DNA of 64,000 nucleotides, from contig NC_030680.2 of NCBI RefSeq assembly GCF_000004195.4, forward strand, positions 297,686-361,685, in the 5' to 3' direction. Source of the DNA: Xenopus tropicalis (lineage: Eukaryota > Chordata > Amphibia > Anura > Pipidae). The number at the start of each line of letters is the position of its first letter. Position 1 is the stretch's first letter. The translations under genes were made by a program, and so were the position numbers. Below, piece by piece: positions 23,419-35,490 of this stretch. The notes under the pieces were generated by a model. The model was not told the DNA's origin, ran no database searches, and was given only the letters and a program-made list of their open reading frames with translations.

Positions 23419-23475
23419 CTCTCTCAGGAGCAGTGCAGCCGTGAGTAGCAGCAAGAGGGGCCCCAACTGCCCCAT
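23419..23475 (-). CDS. Candidate first coding exon encoding a signal peptide
   Basis: On the minus strand an ATG at 23475 opens MGQLGPLLLLLTAALLLRE (19 codons) and is followed directly by the donor GAG|GTAAGA. The hydrophobic run LLLLLTAALLL is a textbook secretory signal core, although the lone basic N-terminal residue is missing. The start context is GGGCAATGG, acceptable with G at +4. The exon ends in phase 0, whereas the exon at 2982 begins in phase 1, so they cannot be joined directly. Either a further exon lies between them or they belong to different genes. The 5' side (23476-23560) could be 5' UTR. No other member of the gene is seen. Confidence 0.4.
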
Positions 23476-23570
23476 TGCCCTCAGTGTTCTCCTTGTAAAC
23501 TGCGCATTGCACGGAATCCAAAAATCTTCTCTCTTGGCTCTTCTGCGGGGATATTTCCAAGCACCCAAAT

Positions 23571-23905
23571 TCTTTCCAGATATTCCCAGATATTCCCAGA
23601 TATTCCCAAGGTTCCTCCAAGTGTCCTGCTATATCTTATACAGCTGCCCTCATTCAGTTATTCCCATGTATTCCCGGTTATCCCTGATATATCCAGTCTC
23701 TCCCAGTTATTCCCTGTTATCCCTGAGGTATCCGGCCTCCCCTGGTTATTCCCGAATATCCCTGAGTTATCTAGTCTCCCCCAGTTATTCCCAAATATCC
23801 CTGAGGTATCCAGCCCCCCCCCAGTTATTCCCAAATATCCCTGAGGTATCCAGCCCCCCCAGTTATTCCCTGTTATCCCTGAGGTATCCAGCCCCCCCAG
23901 CCCTG
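23571..23905. repeat. Degenerate ~33-bp repeat
   Basis: Diverged copies of GTTATTCCCAAATATCCCTG and AGGTATCCAGCCCCCC follow a short AGATATTCCC triplet (23577-23610). The copies differ by many substitutions, so this array looks older or less homogenised than its neighbours. Confidence 0.8.
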
Positions 23906-23954
23906 CAATAAATTACTGTAGATTAAACCTCTAGTTAATTCCACTTCCCTCAGT

Positions 23955-24745
23955 TGTATCTACATCCAGGTTCCCTCACTTCTCCCAGGTTCTATCAGTA
24001 CTCCCAGGTTCCCACAGTACTTCACACAGCTCCTTCAGTTCTCCCTGGCACCCATAGTACTCCCAGGTTCTCTCAGTACTCCCAGGTTACCTTAGAACTT
24101 CCAGGTTCCCTTAGAACTCAAAGATTCTATCAGTACTCCCAGGCTCCTTAAGAACTCCCATGTTCCCTTAGTACTCCCAGGTTCTCTCAGTACTCCCAGG
24201 TTCTCTCAGTACTCCCAGGTTCTCTCAGTACTCCCAGGTTCTCTCAGTACTCCCAGGTTCTCTCAGTACTCCCAGGTTCTATCAGTACTCCCAGGTTCTA
24301 TCAGTACTCCCAGGTTCTCGGGTTCTGTCAGTAATCCCAGGTTCTATCAGTACTCCCAGGTTCTATCAGTACTCCCAGGTTCTCTCAGTACTCCCAGGTT
24401 CTATCAGTACTCCCAGGTTCTCTCAGTACTCCCAGGTTCTCTCAGTACTCCCAGGTTCTCTCAGTACTCCCAGGTTCTCTCAGTACTCCCAGGTTCTATC
24501 AGTACTCCCAGGTTCTATCAGTACTCCCAGGTTCTCTCAGTACTCCCAGGTTCTATCAGTACTCCCAGGTTCTATCAGTACTCCCAGGTTCTATCAGTAC
24601 TCCCGAGTTCTGTCAGTACTCCAAGGTTCTATCAGTACTCCCAGGTTCTACCAGTACTCCAAGGTTCTATCAGTACTCCCAGGTTCTACCAGTACTCCCA
24701 GGTTCTGTCAGTACTCCCAGGTTCTACCAGTACTCCCAGGCTCCA
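23955..24745. repeat. 19-bp minisatellite, ~40 copies
   Basis: The unit is ACTCCCAGGTTCTMTCAGT, where M is A or C. The first part (23955-24170) is degenerate and the middle (24175-24590) is homogeneous, with a single interrupted copy at 24315. The right end picks up CCAAGG and CTACCAGT variants. Confidence 0.95.
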
Positions 24746-25092
24746 TGGGACAGGACAGTCAGTAGTTGCAGTTCCTTATCTCTCTCTGAGCTTAATAGAA
24801 ATCTGAGATCTTTTGAGGAAAACAGAGATATCTGGGTGGAGCCACTTGCTGTTTAACCTGTTCCCTGCTGGTGCAGTGCACTGACTTCCTTAGATCCAAG
24901 ACAGGGGGTACAGATGTGTGGATTCGCCCGCAGAGCTGGCAGTCTGGCTGATGAGGGGTGGGGGTCTCCCCTTCACATTCCTTTGCCACTGTGAGGAAGT
25001 TGCTCCGTCCCCTGTGCCCCCTCCCTCTCACATTCCATTGTAATTTGGTTAGAAAGGAGGGAAATCAGCTCCCCTCCCTCTCTCCTAAATAC
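24746..25092. other. Non-array spacer
   Basis: Unique-looking sequence with pyrimidine-rich stretches. If the 23.4-kb exon is real, this lies 1.3 kb upstream of it, but I see no TATA box or strong promoter motif on the minus strand. A minus-strand open frame of 79 codons (24792-25031) has no recognisable domain. Confidence 0.4.
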
Positions 25093-25166
25093 GGCCATGA
25101 GTAGTGATCCGGCCATGAGTAGTGATCCGGCCATGAGTAGTGATCCGGCCATGAGTAGTGATCCGG
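25093..25166. repeat. 18-bp repeat, 4 copies
   Basis: Four perfect head-to-tail copies of GGCCATGAGTAGTGATCC. Its perfect identity suggests a recent origin. Confidence 0.97.
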
Positions 25167-25240
25167 CAGGGGCTGTGGGTCCCGACTGGGAATGTCCCCA
25201 CCGTGTGTCTGGCAAAGGAAAGGTTAACCGCTAGAAATGA

Positions 25241-28200
25241 CCTTGTGGCTAGGGGTGCCTTATGTGTGGCTAGGGGTGCCTTATGTGTGGCTAGGGGTGC
25301 CTTATGTGTGGCTAGGGGTGCCTTATGTGTGCCTAGGGGTGCCTTATGTGTGGCTAGGGGTGCCTTATGTGTGCCTAGGGGTACCTTATGTGTGGCTAGG
25401 GGTGCCTTATGTGTGGCTAGGGGTGCCTTATGTGTGGCTAGGGGTGCCTTATGTGTGGCTAGGGGTGCCTTATGTGTGGCTAGGGGTGCCTTATGTGTGG
25501 CTAGGGATACCTTATGTGTGGCTAGGGATACCTTATGTGTGGCTAGGGGTACCTTATGTGTGGCTAGGGATACCTTATGTGTGGCTAGGGGTGCCTTATG
25601 TGTGGCTAGGGATGCCTTATGTGTGGCTAGGGGTGCCTTATGTGTGGCTAGGGGTGCCTTATGTGTGGCTAGGGGTACCTTATGTGTGGCTAGGGATACC
25701 TTATGTGTGGCTAGGGATACCTTATGTGTGGCTAGGGGTACCTTATGTGTGCCTAGGGGTACCTTATGTGTGGCTAGGGATACCTTATGTGTGCCTAGGG
25801 GTACCTAATGTGTGCCTAGGGGTACCTTATGTGTGCCTAGGGGTACCTTATGTGTGGCTAGGGGTACCTTATGTGTGGCTAGGGGTACCTTATGTGTGGC
25901 TAGGGGTACCTTATGTGTGCCTAGGGGTACCTTATGTGTGGCTAGGGGTACCTTATGTGTGCCTAGGGGTGCCTTATGTGTGCCTAGGGATGCCTTATGT
26001 GTGGCTAGGGGTGCCTTATGTGTGGCTAGGGGTGCCTTATGTGTGGCTAGGGGTGCCTTATGTGTGGCTAGGGGTGCCTTATGTGTGGCTAGGGTTTACT
26101 TATGTGTGGCTAGGGCTGCCTTATGTGTGGCTAGGGGTGCCTTTTGTGTGGCTAGGGGTGCCTTATGTGTGGCTAGGGGTGCCTTATGTGTGGCTAGGGG
26201 TGCCTTATGTGTGCCTAGGGGTACCTTATGTGTGGCTAGGGGTGCCTTATGTGTGCCTAGGGGTGCCTTATGTGTGGCTAGGGGTACCTTATGTGTGGCT
26301 AGGGGTGCCTTATGTGTGGCTAGGGGTGCCTTATGTGTGGCTAGGGATACCTTATGTGTGGCTAGGGGTGCCTTATGTGTGGCTAGGAGTGCCTTATGTG
26401 TGCCTAGGGGTGCCTTATGTGTGCCTAGGGGTACCTTATATGTGGCTAGGGATACCTTATGTGTGCCTAGGGGTGCCTTATGTGTGGCTAGGGGTGCCTT
26501 ATGTGTGGCTAGGGGTGCCTTATGTGTGGCTAGGGGCGCCTTATGTGTGGCTAGGGGTGCCTTATGTGTGCCTAGGGGTACCTTATGTGTGGCTAGGGGT
26601 GCCTTATGTGTGCCTAGGGGTACCTTATGTGTGGCTAGGGGTGCCTTATGTGTGGCTAGGGGTACCTTATGTGTGGCTAGGGGTGCCTTATGTGTGCCTA
26701 GGGGTGCCTTATGTGTGCCTAGGGGTGCCTTATGTGTGCCTAGGGGTGCCTTATGTGTGCCTAGGGGTGCCTTATGTGTGGCTAGGGGTGCCTTATGTGT
26801 GCCTAGGGGTGCCTTATGTGTGCCTAGGGGTGCCTGATGTGTGGCTAGGGGTGCCTTATGTGTGGCTAGGGGTGCCTTATGTGTGGCTAGGGGTGCCTTA
26901 TGTGTGCCTAGGGGTGCCTTATGTGTGGCTAGGGGTGCCTTATGTGTGCCTAGGGGTGCCTTATGTGTGGCTAGGGGTGCCTTATGTGTGGCCTAGGGGT
27001 GCCTTATGTGTGGCTAGGGGTACCTTATGTGTGGCTAGGGGTGCCTTATGTGTGGCTAGGGGTGCCTTATGTGTGGCTAGGGGTGCCTTATGTGTGGCTA
27101 GGGGTGCCTTATGTGTGGCTAGGGGTGCCTTATGTGTGGCTAGGGGTGCCTTATGTGTGGCTAGGGGTGCCTTATGTGTGGCTAGGGGTGCCTTATGTGT
27201 GGCTAGGGGTGCCTTATGTGTGGCTAGGGGTGCCTTATGTGTGGCTTAGGGGTACCTTATGTGTGGCTAGGGGTGCCTTATGTGTGCCTAGGGGTGCCTT
27301 ATGTGTGGCTAGGGGTACCTTATGTGTGCCTAGGGGTGCCTTATGTGTGGCTAGGGGTACCTTATGTGTGGCTAGGGGTGCCTTATGTGTGGCTAGGGGT
27401 GCCTTATGTGTGGGCTAGGGGCGCCTTATGTGTGGCTAGGGGCGCCTTATGTGTGCCTAGGGGCGCCTTATGTGTTCCTAGGGGCGCCTTATGTGTGGCT
27501 AGGGGCGCCTTATGTGTGCCTAGGGGTGCCTTATGTGTGGCTAGGGGTGCCTTATGTGTGGCTAGGGGTGCGTTATGTGTGGCTAGGGGTGCCTTATGTG
27601 TGCCTAGGGGTGCCTTATGTGTGGCTAGGGGTACCTTATGTGTGGCTAGGGGTGCCTTATGTGTGGCTAGGGGTGCCTTATGTGTGCCTAGGGGTGCCTT
27701 ATGTGTGGCTAGGGGTACCTTATGTGTGCCTAGGGGTGCCTTATGTGTGGCTAGGGGTACCTTATGTGTGGCTAGGGGTGCCTTATGTGTGGCTAGGGGT
27801 ACCTTATGTGTGGTTAGGGGTGCCTTATGTGTGGCTAGGGGTGCCTTATGTGTGGCTAGGGGTGCGTTATGTGTGGCTAGGGGTGCCTTATGTGTGCCTA
27901 GGGGTGCCTTATGTGTGGCTAGGGGTACCGTATGTGTGCCTAGGGGTACCTTATGTGTGGCTAGGGATACCTTATGTGTGGCTAGGGGTACCTTATGTGT
28001 GCCTAGGGGTACCTTATGTGTGGCTAGGGATACCTTATGTGTGGCTAGGGGTACCTTATGTGTGCCTAGGGGTACCTTATGTGTGGCTAGGGATACCTTA
28101 TGTGTGCCTAGGGGTACCTTATGTGTGGCTAGGGGTACCTTATGTGTGGCTAGGGGTGCCTTATGTGTGGCTAGGGGTGCCTTATGTGTGGCTAGGGGTG

Positions 28201-28668
28201 CCTTATGTGTGGCTAGGGGTACCTTATGTGTGGCTAGGGGTACCTTATGTGTGGCTAGGGGTACCTTATGTGTGGCTAGGGGTGCCTTATGTGTGGCTAG
28301 GGGTACCTTATGTGTGGCTAGGGGTGCCTTATGTGTGGCTAGGGGTGCCTTATGTGTGGCTAGGGATACCTTATGTGTGGCTAGGGGTGCCTTATGTGTG
28401 GCTAGGGGTGCCTTATGTGTGGCTAGGGGTGCCTTATGTGTGGCTAGGGGTGCCTTATGTGTGGCTAGGGGTGCCTTATGTGTGGCTAGGGGTACCTTAT
28501 GTGTGCCTAGGGGTGCCTTATGTGTGGCTAGGGATACCTTATGTGTGGCTAGGGGTGCCTTATTTGTGCCTAGGGATACCTTATGTGTGGCTAGGGGTGC
28601 CTTATTTGTGCCTAGGGGTGCCTTATGTGTGGCTAGGGGTGCCTTATGTGTGGCTAGGGGTGCCCTAC
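25241..28668. repeat. 21-bp minisatellite, ~163 copies
   Basis: The unit is GGGTGCCTTATGTGTGGCTA plus G. Variants are GTACC, GATACC, GCGCC and TGTGCCTAG in place of TGTGGCTAG. Single-base insertions at 26992, 27246 and 27414 shift the register. With 21 bp equal to 7 codons, frames remain open on both strands (GVPYVWL, ARGALCV and ATHKAPL types) over as many as 670 codons. No start context, signal peptide with a processed domain, or flanking exon supports translation. Confidence 0.98.
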
Positions 28669-29852
28669 AACTCCCTCTAACTGCCCCCAGCTCTTCTGTT
28701 ACCCCTGCCCCCACCCCCAAATGTAATCATATTACCCTACAACTCCCTCTATCTGCCCCCAGCTCTTCTGTTACCCCTGCCCCACCCCCAAATGTAATCA
28801 CATTACCCTACAACTCCCTCTAACTGCCCCCAGCTCTTCTGTTACCCCTGCCCCACCCCCCAAATATAATCATATTACCCTACAACTCCCTCTAACTGCC
28901 CCCAGCTCTTCTGTTACCCCTGCCCCACCCCCAAATGTAATCATATTACCCTACAACTCCCTCTAACTGCCCCCAGCTCTTCTGTTACCCCTGCCCACCC
29001 CCAAATGTAATCATATTACCCTACAACTCACTCTAACTGCCCCCAGCTCTTCTGTTACCCCTGCCCCACCCCCCAAATATAATCATATTACCCTACAACT
29101 CCCTCTAACTGCCCCCAGCTCTTCTGTTACCCCTGCCCCCACCCCCAAATGTAATCATATTACCCTACAACTCCTTCTAACTGCCCCCAGCTCTTCTATT
29201 ACCCCTGCCCCACCCCCCAAATGTAATCATATTACCCTACAACTCCCTCTAACTGCCCCCAGTTCTTCTGTTACCCCTGCCCCACCCCCAAATGTAATCA
29301 TATTACCCTACAACTCCCTCTAACTGCCCCCAGCTCTTCTGGTACCCCTGCCCACCCCCAAATGTAATCATATTACCCTACAACTCCCTCTAACTGCCCC
29401 CAGCTCTTCTGGTACCCCTGCCCCCACCCCCAAATGTAATCATATTACCCTACAACTCCCTCTAACTGCCCCCAGCTCTTCTGTTACCCCTGCCCCACCC
29501 CCAAATGTAATCATATTACCCTACAACTCCCTCTAACTGCCCCCAGCTCTTCTGTTACCCCTGCCCACCCCCAAATGTAATCATATTACCCTACAACTCC
29601 CTCTAACTGCCCCCAGCTCTTCTGTTACCCCTGCCCCCACCCCCAAATGTAATCATATTACCCTACAACTCCCTCTAACTGCCCCCAGCTCTTCTGTTAC
29701 CCCTGCCCCACCCCCAAATGTAATCATATTACCCTACAACTCCCTCTAACTGCCCCCAGCTCTTCTGTTACCCCTGCCCCCACCCCCAAATGTAATCATA
29801 TTACCCTACAACTCCCTCTAACTGCCCCCAGCTCTTCTGGTACCCCTGCCCC
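28666..29852. repeat. 72-bp minisatellite, ~16 copies
   Basis: The unit contains CCCTACAACTCCCTCTAACT, GCCCCCAGCTCTTCTGTTAC and CCCCAAATGTAATCATATTA. Lengths of about 70-73 bp reflect the C-run around CCCTGCCCCCACCCCC. The array follows the 21-bp array without a spacer; the junction falls inside GGGTGCCCTACAACTCC. Confidence 0.96.
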
Positions 29853-30338
29853 CCATATACTCTGGGCCCATGCAGTTGTGGGACGGGAGATCTAGTCAAG
29901 CCGTTAAAGGGAAAGTGCACCCAAACTGTAGGAGCTGCTGGATAACAGAATGCATTTTGTTCTTACAGTTTGTGAGATATGAATGGATTATTATCACCCC
30001 TAACTAAATGCCCCACGGTGCTGTGTATCAGAAGCGCAGGCAGTAGGGGGGGCTACACCCCAATATCCTGACCTGTGTGTCCTGGGGACACTTGGAGTGT
30101 GTGGGCTCATTAGCCAATCCAGGTCAGACCTTTAGGTTGGAGTAGAATAGGGAGCTGCCGTACTGGGAGAATTATACAGCAGCAGGTTGAAGCCGTGGGG
30201 GAGGAGCCTGGGGGGAGGAGCCTGGGGGTCAGTGTAGGAGGAAGTGTATTTGCTTTTTGCTGGTGGCACCGGCTCATCTTTTACATCTGATTTTCATGTG
30301 AGAAGTTAGAAGGGGAAATGGCAGTTTGTTGTGAGAGG
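29853..30338. other. Spacer with a TTAAAGGGA MITE-like end
   Basis: GTTAAAGGGAAAGTGCACCC at 29903-29922 carries the TTAAAGGRR terminal motif of T2-type MITEs as I recall them. The segment to about 30000 may be MITE interior. No partner end is clear. GGAGGAGCCTGGGG is directly duplicated at 30198-30230. No exon is recognised. Confidence 0.4.
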
Positions 30339-33300
30339 GGCCAATTGTCTGTGTGCCCAGGGGCCAATTGTCTGTGTGCCCAGGGGCCACGGTGTGTCAG
30401 GGGCCAATTGTCTGTGTGCCCAGGGGCCACGGTGAGTCAGGGGCCAATTGTCTGTGTGCCCAGGGGCCACGGTGTGTCAGGGGCCAATTGTCTGTGTGCC
30501 CAGGGGCCACGGTGAGTCAGGGGCCAATTGTCTGTGTGCCCAGGGGCCAATTGTCTGTGTGCCCAGGGGCCACGGTGTGTCAGGGGCCAATTGTCTGTGT
30601 GCCCAGGGGCCACGGTGAGTCAGGGGCCAATTGTCTGTGTGCCCAGGGGCCACGGTGAGTCAGGGGCCAATTGTCTGTGTGCCCAGGGGCCACGGTGTGT
30701 CAGGGGCCAATTGTCTGTGTGCCCAGGGGCCACGGTGTGTCAGGGGCCAATTGTCTGTGTGCCCAGGGGCCACGGTGTGTCAGGGGCCAATTGTCTGTGT
30801 GCCCAGGGGCCACGGTGAGTCAGGGGCCAATTGTCTGTGTGCCCAGGGGCCACGGTGTGTCAGGGGCCAATTGTCTGTGTGCCCAGGGGCCACGGTGTGT
30901 CAGGGGCCAATTGTCTGTGTGCCCAGGGGCCACGGTGTGTCAGGGGCCAATTGTCTGTGTGCCCAGGGGCCAATTGTCTGTGTGCCCAGGGGCCACGGTG
31001 AGTCAGGGGCCAATTGTCTGTGTGCCCAGGGGCCACGGTGAGTCAGGGGCCAATTGTCTGTGTGCCCAGGGGCCACGGTGAGTCAGGGGCCAATTGTCTG
31101 TGTGCCCAGGGGCCACGGTGTGTCAGGGGCCAATTGTCTGTGTGCCCAGGGGCCACGGTGTGTCAGGGGCCAATTGTCTGTGTGCCCAGGGGCCAATTGT
31201 CTGTGTGCCCAGGGGCCACGGTGTGTCAGGGGCCAATTGTCTGTGTGCCCAGGGGCCACGGTGAGTCAGGGGCCAATTGTCTGTGTGCCCAGGGGCCAAT
31301 TGTCTGTGTGCCCAGGGGCCACGGTGTGTCAGGGGCCAATTGTCTGTGTGCCCAGGGGCCACGGTGAGTCAGGGGCCAATTGTCTGTGTGCCCAGGGGCC
31401 ACGGTGTGTCAGGGGCCAATTGTCTGTGTGCCCAGGGGCCATGGTGTGTCAGGGGCCAATTGTCTGTGTGCCCAGGGGCCACGGTGTGTCAGGGGCCAAT
31501 TGTCTGTGTGCCCAGGGGCCAATTGTCTGTGTGCCCAGGGGCCACGGTGAGTCAGGGGCCAATTGTCTGTGTGCCCAGGGGCCACGGTGAGTCAGGGGCC
31601 AATTGTCTGTGTGCCCAGGGGCCACGGTGAGTCAGGGGCCAATTGTCTGTGTGCCCAGGGGCCACGGTGTGTCAGGGGCCAATTGTCTGTGTGCCCAGGG
31701 GCCACGGTGAGTCAGGGGCCAATTGTCTGTGTGCCCAGGGGCCAATTGTCTGTGTGCCCAGGGGCCACGGTGTGTCAGGGGCCAATTGTCTGTGTGCCCA
31801 GGGGCCAATTGTCTGTGTGCCCAGGGGCCACGGTGTGTCAGGGGCCAATTGTCTGTGTGCCCAGGGGCCACGGTGAGTCAGGGGCCAATTGTCTGTGTGC
31901 CCAGGGGCCACGGTGAGTCAGGGGCCAATTGTCTGTGTGCCCAGGGGCCACGGTGTGTCAGGGGCCAATTGTCTGTGTGCCCAGGGGCCACGGTGAGTCA
32001 GGGGCCAATTGTCTGTGTGCCCAGGGGCCAATTGTCTGTGTGCCCAGGGGCCACGGTGTGTCAGGGGCCAATTGTCTGTGTGCCCAGGGGCCACGGTGAG
32101 TCAGGGGCCAATTGTCTGTGTGCCCAGGGGCCAATTGTCTGTGTGCCCAGGGGCCACGGTGTGTCAGGGGCCAATTGTCTGTGTGCCCAGGGGCCACGGT
32201 GAGTCAGGGGCCAATTGTCTGTGTGCCCAGGGGCCACGGTGAGTCAGGGGCCAATTGTCTGTGTGCCCAGGGGCCACGGTGTGTCAGGGGCCAATTGTCT
32301 GTGTGCCCAGGGGCCATGGTGTGTCAGGGGCCAATTGTCTGTGTGCCCAGGGGCCACGGTGTGTCAGGGGCCAATTGTCTGTGTGCCCAGGGGCCAATTG
32401 TCTGTGTGCCCAGGGGCCACGGTGAGTCAGGGGCCAATTGTCTGTGTGCCCAGGGGCCACGGTGAGTCAGGGGCCAATTGTCTGTGTGCCCAGGGGCCAC
32501 GGTGAGTCAGGGGCCAATTGTCTGTGTGCCCAGGGGCCACGGTGTGTCAGGGGCCAATTGTCTGTGTGCCCAGGGGCCACGGTGAGTCAGGGGCCAATTG
32601 TCTGTGTGCCCAGGGGCCAATTGTCTGTGTGCCCAGGGGCCACGGTGTGTCAGGGGCCAATTGTCTGTGTGCCCAGGGGCCAATTGTCTGTGTGCCCAGG
32701 GGCCACGGTGTGTCAGGGGCCAATTGTCTGTGTGCCCAGGGGCCACGGTGAGTCAGGGGCCAATTGTCTGTGTGCCCAGGGGCCACGGTGTGTCAGGGGC
32801 CAATTGTCTGTGTGCCCAGGGGCCACGGTGAGTCAGGGGCCAATTGTCTGTGTGCCCAGGGGCCAATTGTCTGTGTGCCCAGGGGCCACGGTGTGTCAGG
32901 GGCCAATTGTCTGTGTGCCCAGGGGCCACGGTGAGTCAGGGGCCAATTGTCTGTGTGCCCAGGGGCCACGGTGTGTCAGGGGCCAATTGTCTGTGTGCCC
33001 AGGGGCCACGGTGTGTCAGGGGCCAATTGTCTGTGTGCCCAGGGGCCACGGTGTGTCAGGGGCCAATTGTCTGTGTGCCCAGGGGCCAATTGTCTGTGTG
33101 CCCAGGGGCCACGGTGAGTCAGGGGCCAATTGTCTGTGTGCCCAGGGGCCACGGTGAGTCAGGGGCCAATTATCTGTGTGCCCAGGGGCCACGGTGAGTC
33201 AGGGGCCAATTGTCTGTGTGCCCAGGGGCCACGGTGTGTCAGGGGCCAATTGTCTGTGTGCCCAGGGGCCACGGTGAGTCAGGGGCCAATTGTCTGTGTG

Positions 33301-33572
33301 CCCAGGGGCCAATTGTCTGTGTGCCCAGGGGCCACGGTGTGTCAGGGGCCAATTGTCTGTGTGCCCAGGGGCCACGGTGAGTCAGGGGCCAATTGTCTGT
33401 GTGCCCAGGGGCCACGGTGTGTCAGGGGCCAATTGTCTGTGTGCCCAGGGGCCACGGTGTGTCAGGGGCCAATTGTCTGTGTGCCCAGGGGCCAATTGTC
33501 TGTGTGCCCAGGGGCCACGGTGTGTCAGGGGCCAATTGTCTGTGTGCCCAGGGGCCACGGTGTGTCAGGGGC
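30339..33572. repeat. Composite 23+17-bp minisatellite with higher-order structure
   Basis: Two related modules share GGGGCCA: module A (23 bp, GGGGCCAATTGTCTGTGTG plus CCCA) and module B (17 bp, GGGGCCACGGTGWGTCA). Most of the array is A-B (40 bp), with occasional A-A-B (63 bp). B carries TGTCA or AGTCA, which makes an internal code. A rare CCATGG version of B occurs twice, at 31439 and 32314, exactly 875 bp apart. Confidence 0.97.
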
Positions 33573-33687
33573 TGGTGAATATTTTATAGAAAGCACAGAG
33601 CCTGTTTGTTCTTCCTCTGTGAATCATTAACTGCAAGCTCTGGGGCCAAACATTAATCCCAAACCAAAGCTCTCTCTCCCCCCTGAG
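33573..33687. other. Short spacer
   Basis: About 115 bp of non-array sequence with ATTTTATAGAAAGC and a T/C-rich stretch. Nothing further is recognisable. Confidence 0.5.
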
Positions 33688-34912
33688 ATCAGACTGGCAC
33701 AGTGGCGCTGTATGGTACCTTATCTGTATAACCAATGGGATCAGACTGGCACAGTGGCACTGTATGGCACCTTATCTGTATAACCAGTGGGATCAGACTG
33801 GCACAGTGGCGCTGTATGGCACCTTATTTGTATAACCAGTGGGATCAGACTGGCACAGTGGCACTGTATGGTACCTTATCTGTATAACCAGTGGGATCAG
33901 ACTGGCACAGTGGCACTGTATGGTACCTTATCTGTATAACCAATGGGATCAGACTGGCACAGTGGCACTGTATGGCACCTTATCTGTATAACCAATGGGA
34001 TCAGACTGGCACAGTGGCACTGTATGGTACCTTATCTGTATAACCAATGGGATCAGACTGGCACAGTGGCACTGTATGGCACCTTATCTGTATAACCAAT
34101 GGGATCAGACTGGCACAGTGGCACTGTATGGCACCTTATCTGTATAACCAATGGGATCAGACTGGCACAGTGGCACTGTATGGTACCTTATCTGTATAAC
34201 CAATGGGATCAGACTGGCACAGTGGCACTGTATGGTACCTTATCTGTATAACCAATGGGATCAGACTGGCACAGTGGCACTGTATGGTACCTTATCTGTA
34301 TAACCAATGGGATCAGACTGGCACAGTGGCACTGTATGGTACCTTATCTGTATAACCAATGGGATCAGACTGGCACAGTGGCACTGTATGGTACCTTATC
34401 TGTATAACCAATGGGATCAGACTGGCACAGTGGCACTGTATGGTACCTTATCTGTATAACCAATGGGATCAGACTGGCACAGTGGCACTGTATGGTACCT
34501 TATCTGTATAACCAATGGGATCAGACTGGCACAGTGGCACTGTATGGTACCTTATCTGTATAACCAATGGGATCAGACTGGCACAGTGGCACTGTATGGT
34601 ACCTTATCTGTATAACCAATGGGATCAGACTGGCACAGTGGCACTGTATGGCACCTTATCTGTATAACCAATGGGATCAGACTGGCACAGTGGCACTGTA
34701 TGGTACCTTATCTGTATAACCAATGGGATCAGACTGGCACAGTGGCGCTGTATGGTACCTTATCTGTATAACCAATGGGATCAGACTGGCACAGTGGCAC
34801 TGTATGGTACCTTATCTGTATAACCAATGGGATCAGACTGGCACAGTGGCACTGTATGGTACCTTATCTGTATAACCAATGGGATCAGACTGGCACAGTG
34901 GCGCTGTATGTG
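33688..34912. repeat. 52-bp minisatellite, ~23 copies
   Basis: The unit contains TGGCACAGTGGCACTGTATG, GTACCTTATCTGTATAACCA and ATGGGATCAGAC. Variants are GGCGCTG, GGCACC and CCAGTGGG. The interior copies (34160-34620) are nearly identical; variants concentrate at the two ends. Confidence 0.97.
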
Positions 34913-34990
34913 CCCAACCCAGTGTGTGTGAGTGAGTTTGTGAGTGAGTGTGTGTGAGTGAGTGAGTTAGTGTGAGTGTGTGTGAGTGTG
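34913..34990. repeat. Degenerate GTGA/GTGTGA simple repeat
   Basis: Imperfect runs of GTGAGTGA and GTGTGTGAG directly follow the last 52-bp unit. Confidence 0.85.
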
Positions 34991-35490
34991 CCACCGTTGT
35001 GCCCCTATGGAGGGCAGGGCACTGCCATGGGATATTGCTGGGGCTGTGGGTGCAGAACCCTGTGAGTGAGGGGGGGGGGCGTTAGTGCAGGAGTAGTACA
35101 TTCCTGCCATTGCTCACAGGCAGCCGAGACCTTTGTACCCAGAAATCTCACTCAGGAATGTTTTTTTGTTGTTTTTCCCCATTCCTCACTGATTCCCCAC
35201 TCAGTACCGACCCGGCCTGTTCCACCGGCACCTGGTTCCCCCGCTTTGGGCTATTTTGGTCTCTTCCCTTTGTCCCATTCACGCTTCAGCGCAAACAATT
35301 CGGGTGCCACCCACCCCATAATTCTGCCCTTAGGGGCAACTGTCAGCGCCATTCCCATTGGCCTTTAGCTCCCAGTCCCTGTGGCCCTCACGTTATTTAC
35401 CCACGCTTTATATCTAGGGGCGTAAGGGCCCCGGCCCCCATTGCCTTTGTATTAATGTGCCCTTTAATCTGCCCTATCAGCCCCTGGCAC
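34991..35490. other. Non-array spacer
   Basis: Mixed sequence with a G-run at 35071-35079 and a T-run at 35161-35167. CTTTATATC at about 35407 is TATA-like on the plus strand but no downstream exon is identified. The 35066-35676 open frames lack known domains and run into the next array. Confidence 0.4.

Noticed and set aside
25237..27249. A 670-codon hydrophobic GVPYVWL repeat protein resembling an elastin-like or silk-like protein
   Set aside because: It starts and shifts frame with single-base changes in the array, and competing frames on both strands are equally open; no signal peptide or terminal domains.
30339..33572. CRISPR-like alternation of two sequence modules
   Set aside because: The 'spacer' module is not unique; both modules are repeated dozens of times, there are no cas genes and the context is vertebrate.
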